This document shows, one piece after another, positions 1 to 6,741 of a DNA stretch of 13,311 bases. The stretch covers positions 1 through 13,311 of the forward strand of contig JAUXHH010000024.1 in NCBI GenBank assembly GCA_030621655.1, read 5' to 3'. The notes under the pieces are model-generated. The model was not told the DNA's origin and did not search any database. It saw only the letters and a list, made by a program, of their open reading frames with translations. The first letter of the stretch is position 1, and every line of letters starts with the position of its first letter. The position numbers and the translations under genes are program-made. This DNA is from Desulfobacterales bacterium (GTDB lineage Bacteria > Desulfobacterota > Desulfobulbia > Desulfobulbales > BM004).

Positions 1-114
1 CCTGACCGGGAAGGTGTAGCATGTGGCGAGTGCGATTCCTGCCGCCTGCGGCTTAAAGGGTTTGCGGAAGCAGGTATAAAGGATCCGGTGCCGTATAAAA
101 ACAGGGTGCTATAA
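1..114 (+). CDS. queC: QueC, 7-cyano-7-deazaguanine synthase (3' end only)
   Basis: This is the C-terminal 37 residues of a gene that begins before the window, read in frame 1 and ending in TAA at 112-114. It contains the C-G-E-C-D-S-C-R cluster (residues 8-15 of the visible part), the C-terminal zinc-binding cysteine motif of QueC, followed by the usual short tail (LKGFAEAGIKDPVPY). QueC converts 7-carboxy-7-deazaguanine to preQ0 using ATP and ammonia, in cytoplasmic queuosine precursor synthesis. Only the tail is visible, so the identification rests on this motif. The stop codon overlaps the nagZ start (TAATG), which suggests the two genes are co-transcribed and translationally coupled. Confidence 0.85.
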   Translation, partial: PDREGVACGECDSCRLRLKGFAEAGIKDPVPYKNRVL

Positions 115-1133
115 TGGCAACTCCTGATACCGCACAGTATGAGTTATCTCTGGGCCAGCTTTTTATGGCGGGGCTTCCCGGAGTTACACTGGACGACTCA
201 ACACGGAACCTGATAGAAGAATTCCGGATCAACAACTTTATCTATTTTAAAAGAAATGTTGAATCGCCAGAGCAGTTAAAAAAGCTTTCAGACGAGCTTC
301 ATAGAGTTTGCACCCAAAACAATCTTGGTCCACCACTCATCGCCATTGACCAGGAGGGAGGGTCTGTTACACGTTTGGCCCCCCCGTTTACTCAGTTTCC
401 AGATGCCAGGGTGCTGGCACAGTCTGAAAATCCCGAAAATAGCCTTAGCGACTATGCCAGCGTTTGCTCAAGTGAACTCAAGTCCATCGGCGTCAATTAT
501 AATCTGGCTCCTGTTCTGGATGTCTGTGAGGCGGGTAAGGAATATTTTATGGAAAAGCGCTCCCTGGGGGGCGATCCTGGGGTGGTAAGCAGGCTCGGTA
601 CGCATGTTATCAGGGTAATGCAGGCCCACGGCATTGCCGCCTGCGCCAAGCATTTTCCAGGCCTGGGGGCAGCTGTTGTTGATCCCCATTTAAAGCTGCC
701 ATATGTTGCGAAACCAGAGCCTGAACTGAGAGCACAAGATATCCTGCCATTTCAACAGGCTGTTGCTGCGGGTGTTGCTTCTATCATGACCTCGCATACC
801 ATCTACCAGCATTTGGACCCGGAAAGCCCGGCTACCCTGTCAAAGATAATCCTTACTGACTTGCTGCGTAATGATCTGGGGTATGATGGTGTTGTCATAA
901 CCGACGACCTGGAAATGGGGGCCATTGAAAAGGAGGGTGACCTGGGGCAGGCTGCGTTGCAGGCCTTTGCTGCAGGGGCTGACCTGCTGTTGATATGCCA
1001 AAGCCATGAAAAGGTAATTGACGCACTTGGAAAGACCGGCAAAGGCATTGCGGAAAATCCTGCGCTGCAGGCAAGAATGCAGGAAAGCATCAGGCGGGTG
1101 ACAGTTATGCGTGATACCTTTGCGCATAGCTGA
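114..1133 (+). CDS. nagZ: NagZ, GH3 beta-N-acetylhexosaminidase
   Basis: This 339-residue protein has the length of single-domain NagZ. Family 3 glycoside hydrolase landmarks appear in order: I-D-Q-E-G-G at about 78-83, K-H-F-P-G at 179-183, the D-x-H dyad (D190, H192) that acts as general acid/base, and I-T-D-D-L-E-M-G at 262-269, where D264 should be the nucleophile. NagZ enzymes remove N-acetylglucosamine from muropeptides in cytoplasmic cell-wall recycling. No signal peptide is seen, in keeping with that role. Two positions differ from the usual KHFPG[HR]G...DSH form: the residue after KHFPG is Leu (184), and the dyad is D-P-H. The main catalytic residues remain. The start ATG overlaps the queC stop by one base. 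The gene converges on pyrC with 32 bases between them, and I see no convincing terminator there. Confidence 0.9.
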   Translation: MATPDTAQYELSLGQLFMAGLPGVTLDDSTRNLIEEFRINNFIYFKRNVESPEQLKKLSDELHRVCTQNNLGPPLIAIDQEGGSVTRLAPPFTQFPDARVLAQSENPENSLSDYASVCSSELKSIGVNYNLAPVLDVCEAGKEYFMEKRSLGGDPGVVSRLGTHVIRVMQAHGIAACAKHFPGLGAAVVDPHLKLPYVAKPEPELRAQDILPFQQAVAAGVASIMTSHTIYQHLDPESPATLSKIILTDLLRNDLGYDGVVITDDLEMGAIEKEGDLGQAALQAFAAGADLLLICQSHEKVIDALGKTGKGIAENPALQARMQESIRRVTVMRDTFAHS

Positions 1134-1165
1134 TCAGTCCGAAAAATTCAGGCCGTGAATGCGGG

Positions 1166-2470
1166 TTAGTCGGATATGGCGTTATAGGTTATCCTGCCGC
1201 CGCATATTGTGAGAAGAGCCTTTCCTTGCAGTTTGACGCCAATAAATGGTGAGTTTTTGCTTTTGGAGACGATGTCTTTTTCGTGCAGGACAAAGCTGTG
1301 TTCCGGGTCAATAACAGCAATATCGGCATCAGACCCAATCTCTAGCGAACCTCCCTTGACTCCAAGAATTTTGGCAGGATTGGTTGACAATAATTCTACC
1401 AGTCTGGCTGCATTAATATATCCCTTTCTAAAGAGAGCCAAAGCTAGCGGTACAGCAGTCTCCAGGCCAATGATGCCGTTTGCGGCCTGGTCAAATTCTA
1501 AGTCTTTTTCCAGTATTGAATGGGGGGCATGATCTGTGGCGATAACATCAATGGTGCCGTCACTTATGGCTTTAATGACTGCTTCAAGATCTTTCTGCGT
1601 GCGCAACGGTGGGTTCATTTTTGCATTTGTGTTGTAGTCTTTGACAGCCTTCTCTGTCAGGGAGAAATAATGAGGGCCTGTTTCCGCCGTCACTGGGCTT
1701 CCTTTCTGCTTGGCGAGCCGAATGAGATTAATAGATTCCTTTGTGCTGATATGGGCAAGATGAAGGGTGCAGCCGGTATACTCGGCCAGGGCCAGGTCGC
1801 GATATACCATTATTTCTTCAGCTATATGGGGAATGCCCTTCAGGCCCATACTTGTTGAAACAAATCCTTCGTTTATGGCACCGTTGCGGCTGAGGCTGTA
1901 GTCTTCAGAGTGAGAGATAACCATGAGGTTGTAATTGGAGGCATACTCTAGGGCCCTGCGCATCAACTGGCTGTCGGTTACCGGTTTGCCGTCATCAGTA
2001 ACAGCAACAGCTCCTGCCTGTTTCATCTCGCCAAATTCTGCGAGGCTTTCTCCTTGCAAACCTTTGCTGATAGCCCCGACAGGATACACCCGGGCATAAG
2101 CATTTTCTGCCTTTTCTAAAATGAGTCTGGTCACCGATTGACAGTCATTGACCGGGGTCGTATTCGGCATGCAGGCAACAGCGGTAAATCCACCCGCAGC
2201 AGCAGCCTTGGTGCCTGTTTCTATCGTTTCTTTGTATTCTTCCCCTGGTTCCCGCAGGTGGACATGCATATCTATCAGGCCGGGAACAATCCATTTCCCT
2301 TGCAGGTCAATGGATTGGAGTTTTTTGGGGAGGGACGGAGTTTTCTGTCGTGGGCTGAAGATGGCTTGAATTTTACCCTTTTCTACCAGGAGGCTGGCTT
2401 TTTTATCCACTCTGTTGGCAGGGTCAATGATCCTGCCATTTTTCAAGAGTATGGCTTGTGTCCGGATCAT
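1166..2470 (-). CDS. pyrC: PyrC, dihydroorotase (type I)
   Basis: This 434-residue cytoplasmic amidohydrolase catalyses the third step of de novo pyrimidine synthesis, the interconversion of carbamoyl-aspartate and dihydroorotate. Metal and catalytic residues of type I dihydroorotases are visible: H69 and H71 in HVHLREPG, the aspartate of T-D-D-G-K near 159-160, H187 in SHSED, H240 in LAHIS, and D313 in ATDHAPH as the catalytic base. The substrate-binding MPNT motif sits at 101-104. Length and motif order match active enzymes of the Aquifex/Bacillus type, and nothing essential is missing. The ATG lies two bases past the pyrB stop codon on the minus strand, with a GGAGG ribosome binding site inside the last pyrB codons, so the pair forms a tight pyrBC unit. 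Other domains of the eukaryotic-type CAD polyprotein are absent. Confidence 0.96.
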   Translation of the reverse strand: MIRTQAILLKNGRIIDPANRVDKKASLLVEKGKIQAIFSPRQKTPSLPKKLQSIDLQGKWIVPGLIDMHVHLREPGEEYKETIETGTKAAAAGGFTAVACMPNTTPVNDCQSVTRLILEKAENAYARVYPVGAISKGLQGESLAEFGEMKQAGAVAVTDDGKPVTDSQLMRRALEYASNYNLMVISHSEDYSLSRNGAINEGFVSTSMGLKGIPHIAEEIMVYRDLALAEYTGCTLHLAHISTKESINLIRLAKQKGSPVTAETGPHYFSLTEKAVKDYNTNAKMNPPLRTQKDLEAVIKAISDGTIDVIATDHAPHSILEKDLEFDQAANGIIGLETAVPLALALFRKGYINAARLVELLSTNPAKILGVKGGSLEIGSDADIAVIDPEHSFVLHEKDIVSKSKNSPFIGVKLQGKALLTICGGRITYNAISD

Positions 2471-2472
2471 TT

Positions 2473-3405
2473 TTATGTTCCTCCGAGAACGAGATACATC
2501 AAGGCCATGCGGATAGCCACACCGTTGGTTACCTGGTCAAGGATAACGGACTGGGAGCCGTCCGCCACATCGGGGGCCAGTTCAACCCCTCTGTTGATAG
2601 GGCCCGGATGCATGACAAGCGCATCTGGTTTGGCAACCTTTAAAATCTCCCGGTTTATGCCGAAAAATGCAGCATACTCCCTGAAGGAAGGGATCAACGG
2701 GTCACTCTGTCTTTCTTTCTGAATGCGCAGGGGCATGACAACATCGGCATTGTTGACTGCCTCTTCAATGGTGGTGCAAACCCTGGCCCCCAGTCGGCTG
2801 ATTTTTTTGGGGATGAGTGTGGCCGGCCCGCTGACAAAAACGTTTGCCCCCATTTTTGAAAAGCCGATTATGTCCGAGTGTGCAACCCGGCTGTGGCTGA
2901 TATCGCCGATGATGGCAACCTTGAGTCCTTTGATCTTTCCCTTATGTTCTTTAACCGTCATAAGATCAAGCAGCCCTTGGCTGGGATGTTCATGGGTACC
3001 GTCGCCGGCATTTATAACCGAAGTATTTATGCGGTTAGCCAGGTAATTGGATGCGCCCGAGCTTGGATGCCGCATAACGATGATGTCTGGCATCATGGCT
3101 TCAATATTTTTAGCTGTGTCAGCCAGGCTTTCACCCTTTGTAGTACTGCTTGTCGAGGCTGAAATGCTGAAGGTGTCAGCACTCATCCGCTTGGCTGCTA
3201 TATCAAAAGATAGGCGGGTTCGTGTGCTCGGTTCAAAAAACAAGGTGACGACAGTTTTGCCGCGCAGAACAGGAACTTTTTTGATAGATCTTCTTGAAAT
3301 TTCTTTGAATGATTCTGCAGTATTGAGGATGTGCTCGATATCGGGTACAGAGAGGTGATCGAGGCCGAGAATGTGTTTATGGGCAAAAAGGTGCTCGCTG
3401 CTCAT
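2473..3405 (-). CDS. pyrB: PyrB, aspartate carbamoyltransferase catalytic chain
   Basis: This 310-residue cytoplasmic enzyme makes carbamoyl-aspartate from carbamoyl phosphate and aspartate, the committed pyrimidine step. Visible signatures are the carbamoyl-phosphate motif F-E-P-S-T-R-T-R at 57-64, the S-T-T-K-G-E-S loop at 87-93 (the Ser/Lys loop donated by the neighbouring subunit), H-E-H-P-S-Q-G-L-L-D at 138-147, and H-P-G-P-I-N-R-G at 266-273. Length is normal for the family. No regulatory chain gene (pyrI) is adjacent; pyrC follows instead, as is common where ATCase is not of the E. coli holoenzyme type. The ATG at 3403-3405 is preceded by AAAGGA five bases upstream on the minus strand. 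A probable promoter lies in the gap towards lepB. Confidence 0.96.
   Translation of the reverse strand: MSSEHLFAHKHILGLDHLSVPDIEHILNTAESFKEISRRSIKKVPVLRGKTVVTLFFEPSTRTRLSFDIAAKRMSADTFSISASTSSTTKGESLADTAKNIEAMMPDIIVMRHPSSGASNYLANRINTSVINAGDGTHEHPSQGLLDLMTVKEHKGKIKGLKVAIIGDISHSRVAHSDIIGFSKMGANVFVSGPATLIPKKISRLGARVCTTIEEAVNNADVVMPLRIQKERQSDPLIPSFREYAAFFGINREILKVAKPDALVMHPGPINRGVELAPDVADGSQSVILDQVTNGVAIRMALMYLVLGGT
2480..2484 (-). promoter_or_regulatory. Ribosome binding site of pyrC inside pyrB
   Basis: The minus strand reads GGAGG nine bases before the pyrC ATG. It lies in the codons for the last glycines of PyrB, so ribosomes finishing pyrB would be next to the pyrC start. This supports the chosen start and coupled translation. 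Confidence 0.75.
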
Positions 3406-3460
3406 GCTGGTCCTTTGTTCATGCCGTATCCCAAAATAACTTCAATTACAAACTTCATTA

Positions 3461-3489
3461 ATTGGATAACAAGAGATGGAAAAAGTCAA
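3461..3489 (-). promoter_or_regulatory. Probable sigma-70 promoter of pyrBC
   Basis: On the minus strand a TTGACT box (plus-strand 3484-3489) is separated by exactly 17 bases from TCCAAT (3461-3466), matching 5/6 and 4/6 of the sigma-70 consensus. Transcription would start near 3454, giving a leader of about 50 bases before the pyrB ATG. The leader is too short for an elaborate attenuator, and I see no PyrR-type structure. The lepB-pyrB gap (3406-3552) holds nothing else I can support; it is very AT-rich and lacks a GC stem followed by a T run, so read-through from lepB remains possible. Confidence 0.5.
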
Positions 3490-3552
3490 GCAAATGAAAC
3501 AAAAAAGTTACTTTTAAATGATTGAACTAATTTGTTTTATTTATAATAAAGG

Positions 3553-4212
3553 CTAATGAACCAGATCGCCAATCCGGCCCCAGCGTACAGATCGATAAAA
3601 ATCCGTTGGTGTCCACCCATTAAATTTTTTCTTGTCCCAGGACCAATAGAAGATAAAGGCTTTTCCCTTTACCGCCTTTAAATCGACAAATTTCCAGAAC
3701 CTGCTGTCATAACTGTTATCCCGATTGTCACCCATTACGAACAAAGAGTTTTCCGGCACTATTGTCGGCCCCATGTTGTCACGGTTAGGTTCTCCCGGGG
3801 GAAGTATTTTTTTATCACTAAAAATGGTATACCTTTCATCCTGCGGTTCGCCATTAACATAAACCTTTTTATTTTTGATTTCTATCTTGTCTCCTTCCGT
3901 CCCGATAACTCTTTTTATATAATCCTGTGCAGGATTTATGGGATATTTAAACACAACAATATCACCCCTTTCCGGTTTTTTTACCGGGATCCATGTGTTA
4001 TCTGTGAAAGGGTTTTTTATGCCGTATATGAATTTATTAACAAGAATATGGTCCCCTATAAGAAGGGTGTTTAGCATGGATCCGGAAGGAATTTTAAAAG
4101 CCTGGACCACAAAGGTTCGGATAAAAAGTGCAAGCAATAAAGCGATAAGGATCGCTTCGGCATATTCACGGATGGTGGATTTGCGTTTTGGTTGAGAGAT
4201 TTCTTCAGTCAA
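3553..4212 (-). CDS. lepB: LepB, signal peptidase I
   Basis: This 219-residue inner-membrane serine protease removes signal peptides from exported proteins on the periplasmic side. A single transmembrane segment spans about residues 17-36. It is followed by the P-S-G-S-M box with nucleophile Ser45, the Y-I-K-R-V-I-G box with general-base Lys100, and G-D-N-R-D-N-S-Y-D-S-R at 161-171. These are the S26A family boxes in the right order and spacing. The box reads SGSMLNTL, with Asn where Pro is usual (SGSMxPTL). This is a mild variant that leaves the dyad intact. The start is TTG (plus-strand 4210-4212): no in-frame ATG fits before the membrane segment, and an AAGGAG lies eight bases upstream. 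It is divergent from the pilus operon. It is not the prepilin peptidase (PilD). Confidence 0.95.
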   Translation of the reverse strand: MTEEISQPKRKSTIREYAEAILIALLLALFIRTFVVQAFKIPSGSMLNTLLIGDHILVNKFIYGIKNPFTDNTWIPVKKPERGDIVVFKYPINPAQDYIKRVIGTEGDKIEIKNKKVYVNGEPQDERYTIFSDKKILPPGEPNRDNMGPTIVPENSLFVMGDNRDNSYDSRFWKFVDLKAVKGKAFIFYWSWDKKKFNGWTPTDFYRSVRWGRIGDLVH

Positions 4213-4220
4213 TGGTAGAA

Positions 4221-4226
4221 CTCCTT
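4221..4226 (-). promoter_or_regulatory. Ribosome binding site fixing the TTG start of lepB
   Basis: The minus strand reads AAGGAG eight bases ahead of a TTG codon. Since no ATG lies in frame at the right distance, this site is what identifies the unusual lepB start codon. Confidence 0.75.
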
Positions 4227-4251
4227 AATTTTAAAATCTGCAATGTTTTAA

Positions 4252-4260
4252 ACTATAACA
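4252..4260 (-). promoter_or_regulatory. Possible extended -10 promoter of lepB
   Basis: The minus strand carries TGTTATAGT, an extended -10 element (TGn plus TATAGT, 5/6 to consensus). No good -35 box is found 16-18 bases upstream. The start would fall about 33 bases before the lepB TTG. The position is sensible, but the evidence is one short element only. Confidence 0.35.
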
Positions 4261-4452
4261 GGCTAAAACACAAGAAGGATTAAAGGGTTGGTTTTTTTAA
4301 TATGAAGGTTGGGTTATCCTCCGCAAGCACACTTTATGAAATAATGAGTGTCCTTCAGAATATGCTGCATATTTGCTATGATTTGCAAAAGAGATGTAAA
4401 CATTATTTGCATAAATTGCTCTTCCTGCAGACGGTCGTAAAAAAGGTTTACC

Positions 4453-4485
4453 TTCATGCAATACCGTTTTAAATGGTATGATGAA
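4453..4485. repeat. Inverted repeat / hairpin in the lepB-pilM gap
   Basis: TTCAT (4453-4457) and ATACC (4461-4465) on the left pair with GGTAT (4475-4479) and ATGAA (4481-4485) on the right. The stem has ten base pairs, a 3/1 internal bulge and a nine-base loop. No T run follows on either strand, so it is not a typical terminator. It could be an operator or part of a transcript upstream of the sigma-54 promoter. Confidence 0.45.
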
Positions 4486-4579
4486 ATGAATTGATGCACA
4501 GTTATTTAATGTGGGAAATTATCGCCAGAGTTATATGTTATGCAGAGTTTCTTCGAAACTACCCAATAATATTAGATAG

Positions 4580-4609
4580 TTGTTGGTATCGCTGCCCTGG
4601 AATTATAAT
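4580..4609 (+). promoter_or_regulatory. Possible sigma-70 promoter upstream of pilM
   Basis: A perfect TATAAT lies at 4604-4609, with TTGTTG (3/6 to consensus) 18 bases upstream at 4580-4585. The -35 match is weak and the region is AT-rich, so a chance match is quite possible. A start here would give a pilM leader of more than 330 bases. Confidence 0.25.
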
Positions 4610-4675
4610 TTTAAGGACCCTTTGTTGCGGTGGTTTTTTTTGAATTTACAGAAAAATTATGAATGGCAAAATTAA

Positions 4676-4692
4676 CTGGCACAGTTATTGCC
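4676..4692 (+). promoter_or_regulatory. Sigma-54 (-24/-12) promoter for the pilus operon
   Basis: TGGCAC (4677-4682) and TTGC (4688-4691) form the sigma-54 pattern, with the invariant GG (4678-4679) and GC (4690-4691) exactly ten bases apart and the preferred pyrimidine before TGGCAC. Only the G after TGGCAC and the last W of the extended consensus are missed. Sigma-54 drives pilin genes in Pseudomonas, Myxococcus and Geobacter through PilR-type activators. The start point would be near 4703, leaving about 250 bases of leader before pilM. The same bases form a CTGGCA...TGCCAG inverted repeat (4676-4694), so a repressor operator is an alternative or additional reading. Confidence 0.65.
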
Positions 4693-4760
4693 AGGGAATA
4701 AAATGTTTGCGTGTTGAAAAAGCCGGGCAAGAGAAAATGTATTAAAATAAAATTTTTTAT

Positions 4761-4877
4761 ATATAAAACGGCTTGTTGTGGAGATTTTACTTGACATTAA
4801 AAATAAATTATGTCCTCTATTGTAACGAATATTAGGGGCTAGCTAATACAGCACATTAAAATATAAAACGTGCTTGT
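4761..4877 (+). repeat. Direct repeat pair in the presumptive pilM leader
   Basis: ATATAAAACG followed by GCTTGT occurs at 4761-4776. It recurs at 4861-4877, with a single T inserted between the two halves. The copies start exactly 100 bases apart and lie downstream of the sigma-54 element. They could be a regulator site or remnants of a duplication; no function is assigned. Confidence 0.4.
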
Positions 4878-4951
4878 ATTTTGCTCTTATATAGTTTCTG
4901 ATGCACGCTGGTAACGTACCGTAAATAATAAACCTCCTTACATGGTGAACT

Positions 4952-6049
4952 ATGGGTGGTTTTTCTCTATCCAAAATAAAGCTTCCCCAATTAAAACTGC
5001 TTTCGGCCAAGAAAGAGCAGTTTCCCGTCGGTTTAGATATTGGATCCCATTCAATAAAGATTTGCCAGGTGGTCAAGTCTGGTGATGATTTTAAACTTTT
5101 GAACCTCGGAAGCTCAAAGCTTCCGGAAGGTGCAGTTGAAGATGGTATTTTGCAGGAACCCGAAGAGGTTGCAAATATCATAAATTCCCTGTTTAAAAAT
5201 TTAAAATTAAAAGAAAAAAGGGTGGCAATATCGATATCTGGATATTCAGTTATCGTTAAAAAGATTAATCTCGCCGTTATGGAAGAAAATGATCTTGACG
5301 AATATATCCAGACAGAGGTTGGGCAATATATTCCATTTGATATTGAAGATGTTTTTCTTGATTATCAGGACCTGCATACCAACACGGAAGATTATGACCG
5401 CACAGATGTTATGTTGGTTGCAGCCAAAAAAGAAGTTGTTGAGGGATACCTGTCCATGCTCCAGTCTGCCGGTCTGAAAGTGGTAATTGTAGACATAGGC
5501 GGCTTTGCTCTGGAAAATATTTATGATACCAATTACAGCCTCAATGAAAACGTGGTCCTGGTTGATATCGGTGCAACCAAGATGAGTATCAATATTGTGT
5601 CCCAGGGCATATCTGTATTGGCACGTGATGTTGTTGTTGGCAGCCGGCAGTTGACTGACCAGATACAGAACAGATTTGGCATTACCATTGAAGAGGCAGA
5701 GGGCCTTAAAATGGGTTATGAGCCTGTTGAGGAAAAACAGAAGGACCTGGATGAAATTTATGCCAATACCTGTACGCAATGGGCTCTTGAGTTGAAAAAG
5801 GCGATCGACCTCTATTATACCAATAATCCCGATATGGCTTTGAACAAAATCATTTTAAGTGGTGGTGGTTCAAGGATTCAGGGACTGGATCAGTTTTTTG
5901 CCGAGGAGATCGGCCTTCAGGTTGAGCAATTGAATCCATTTGCGAAAATTAAGGCCGACAGCAAAAATATTGACCAGACGTACTTGAATTATATTGGCCC
6001 TGAGATGGCAATTGCCCTTGGGCTCGCTATCAGACCTTCGGAATTGTGA
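4952..6049 (+). CDS. pilM: PilM, type IV pilus inner-membrane-associated ATP-binding protein
   Basis: This 365-residue cytoplasmic protein has the actin/FtsA-like ATPase fold of PilM. The phosphate-1 loop G-L-D-I-G-S-H-S-I-K is at 27-36, the phosphate-2 strand V-V-L-V-D-I-G-A-T-K at 201-210, and the adenosine motif I-L-S-G-G-G-S-R-I-Q at 301-310. There is no signal peptide or membrane segment. PilM binds the cytoplasmic tail of PilN and ties the pilus motor to the alignment complex. The start ATG at 4952 is the only reasonable one: an in-frame stop lies two codons upstream. Its ribosome binding site is poor, with GGTGA only three bases away. The N terminus carries about 20 residues more than the shortest family members before the first ATP loop. 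It is the first gene of the run pilM-pilN-pilO-pilP. Confidence 0.95.
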   Translation: MGGFSLSKIKLPQLKLLSAKKEQFPVGLDIGSHSIKICQVVKSGDDFKLLNLGSSKLPEGAVEDGILQEPEEVANIINSLFKNLKLKEKRVAISISGYSVIVKKINLAVMEENDLDEYIQTEVGQYIPFDIEDVFLDYQDLHTNTEDYDRTDVMLVAAKKEVVEGYLSMLQSAGLKVVIVDIGGFALENIYDTNYSLNENVVLVDIGATKMSINIVSQGISVLARDVVVGSRQLTDQIQNRFGITIEEAEGLKMGYEPVEEKQKDLDEIYANTCTQWALELKKAIDLYYTNNPDMALNKIILSGGGSRIQGLDQFFAEEIGLQVEQLNPFAKIKADSKNIDQTYLNYIGPEMAIALGLAIRPSEL

Positions 6050-6056
6050 GATAGGC

Positions 6057-6644
6057 ATGATCTATATTAACCTGCTTCCAGTAAGGCAGATCAAGAAAAA
6101 GATACAGGCCCGGAATAAGATATTGGGGATGGGTGTATCCCTGTTGGGGGTGCTGGCAATTCTGGGTCTGGTGGCTTTGGTTCTTGGCTTCAAGGTGGGA
6201 GAACTGAAGGCCTCGATAGCGGCTTTAACTAAAGAAAAAGCAAAGTACCAGACCACTATTAATCAGATTGAAAAGCTAAAAAAAGATCAGAAGCTTCTTG
6301 AAACCAAACTCAATACCATCAGCCAGTTGAAAAAAGGTTCGCAGCTGACAGTGCGGGTAATGGACGAACTGGCCAACTTGACCCCATCAAGCCGCCTCTG
6401 GATTACTAAAATGACATTTAACGGCTCCATATTAAAGATATCCGGTATTGCACTGGATAATGCAACTATTGCAGATTATATGGAAACAATTATAACCTCA
6501 CCCTATTTTAGAAGCGCTGAACTTTCAGGCACTTCCACTAAAGGTGTCTCCGGACGGCAGTTTAAATCTTTTTCATTAACCATCCCAGTAGTAAATGCAG
6601 ATTACCAAGAAGTGGCAGCCGGGGAGAAAAAAGTCAAGAAGTAG
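6057..6644 (+). CDS. pilN: PilN, type IV pilus alignment complex protein
   Basis: This 195-residue bitopic inner-membrane protein carries the diagnostic short cytoplasmic N-terminus I-N-L-L-P-V-R at residues 4-10, the PilM-binding motif. A transmembrane helix follows at about 22-45, then a coiled coil at about 48-92 and a periplasmic ferredoxin-like domain. I chose the ATG at 6057 over an upstream in-frame one inside pilM (5994) because it places the INLLP motif at the N terminus, as in the family, and follows the pilM stop by seven bases. PilN pairs with PilO through the coiled coil and periplasmic domains. The C terminus is lysine-rich. A 97-base gap to pilO is wider than the other spacings in this cluster before the secretin-type genes. 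Confidence 0.93.
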   Translation: MIYINLLPVRQIKKKIQARNKILGMGVSLLGVLAILGLVALVLGFKVGELKASIAALTKEKAKYQTTINQIEKLKKDQKLLETKLNTISQLKKGSQLTVRVMDELANLTPSSRLWITKMTFNGSILKISGIALDNATIADYMETIITSPYFRSAELSGTSTKGVSGRQFKSFSLTIPVVNADYQEVAAGEKKVKK

Positions 6645-6741
6645 GTTGAGCAGTAAATTTTGAACTTCACATATTTGCAATTTAAGAAATAACGATTATT
6701 TTCAGTAAACTTTTTATCAGTCAAAGCGATAGACAGCACGG

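Larger units (their letters stand above)
4213..4951. other. Divergent, AT-rich lepB-pilM intergenic region (739 bases)
   Basis: No convincing protein gene is present. Small open frames on both strands around 4302-4499 lack ribosome binding sites and recognisable composition. The region does hold regulatory-looking structure: a lepB -10 element near 4252, repeated ATTTGC words at 4371, 4381 and 4405, a hairpin at 4453-4485, a possible sigma-70 promoter at 4580-4609, a strong sigma-54 promoter at 4676-4692, and an AT-rich leader with repeats up to the pilM start. I looked for the conserved core of GEMM-type c-di-GMP/cGAMP riboswitches, which sometimes precede pilus genes in this group, and did not find it. 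Confidence 0.7.

Noticed and set aside
1134..1173. Possible bidirectional terminator between convergent nagZ and pyrC (TCCGA ... TCGGA)
   Set aside because: The arms are only five bases with a long interval and no T runs.
2138..2722. Long plus-strand open frame antisense to pyrC/pyrB
   Set aside because: It lies opposite two firmly identified enzymes and its translation has no domain character; it is a shadow of their codon usage.
4302..4499. Small open frames on both strands (about 56 residues plus strand, 61 residues minus strand) in the divergent intergenic region
   Set aside because: Neither has a ribosome binding site, the minus-strand one needs a GTG start, and neither has a recognisable motif. 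AT-rich sequence explains them.
4791..4820. Consensus TTGACA -35 box before pilM
   Set aside because: No acceptable -10 element lies at 16-18 bases; the best (TATTGT) is 21 bases away. I did not call a promoter.
4700..4951. GEMM-type c-di-GMP/cGAMP riboswitch in the pilM leader
   Set aside because: The conserved GEMM core sequences were not found; only simple stems and repeats are visible.
5246..5779. Minus-strand open frame of 177 codons inside pilM
   Set aside because: pilM is unambiguous on the plus strand here, and the antisense product has no recognisable features.
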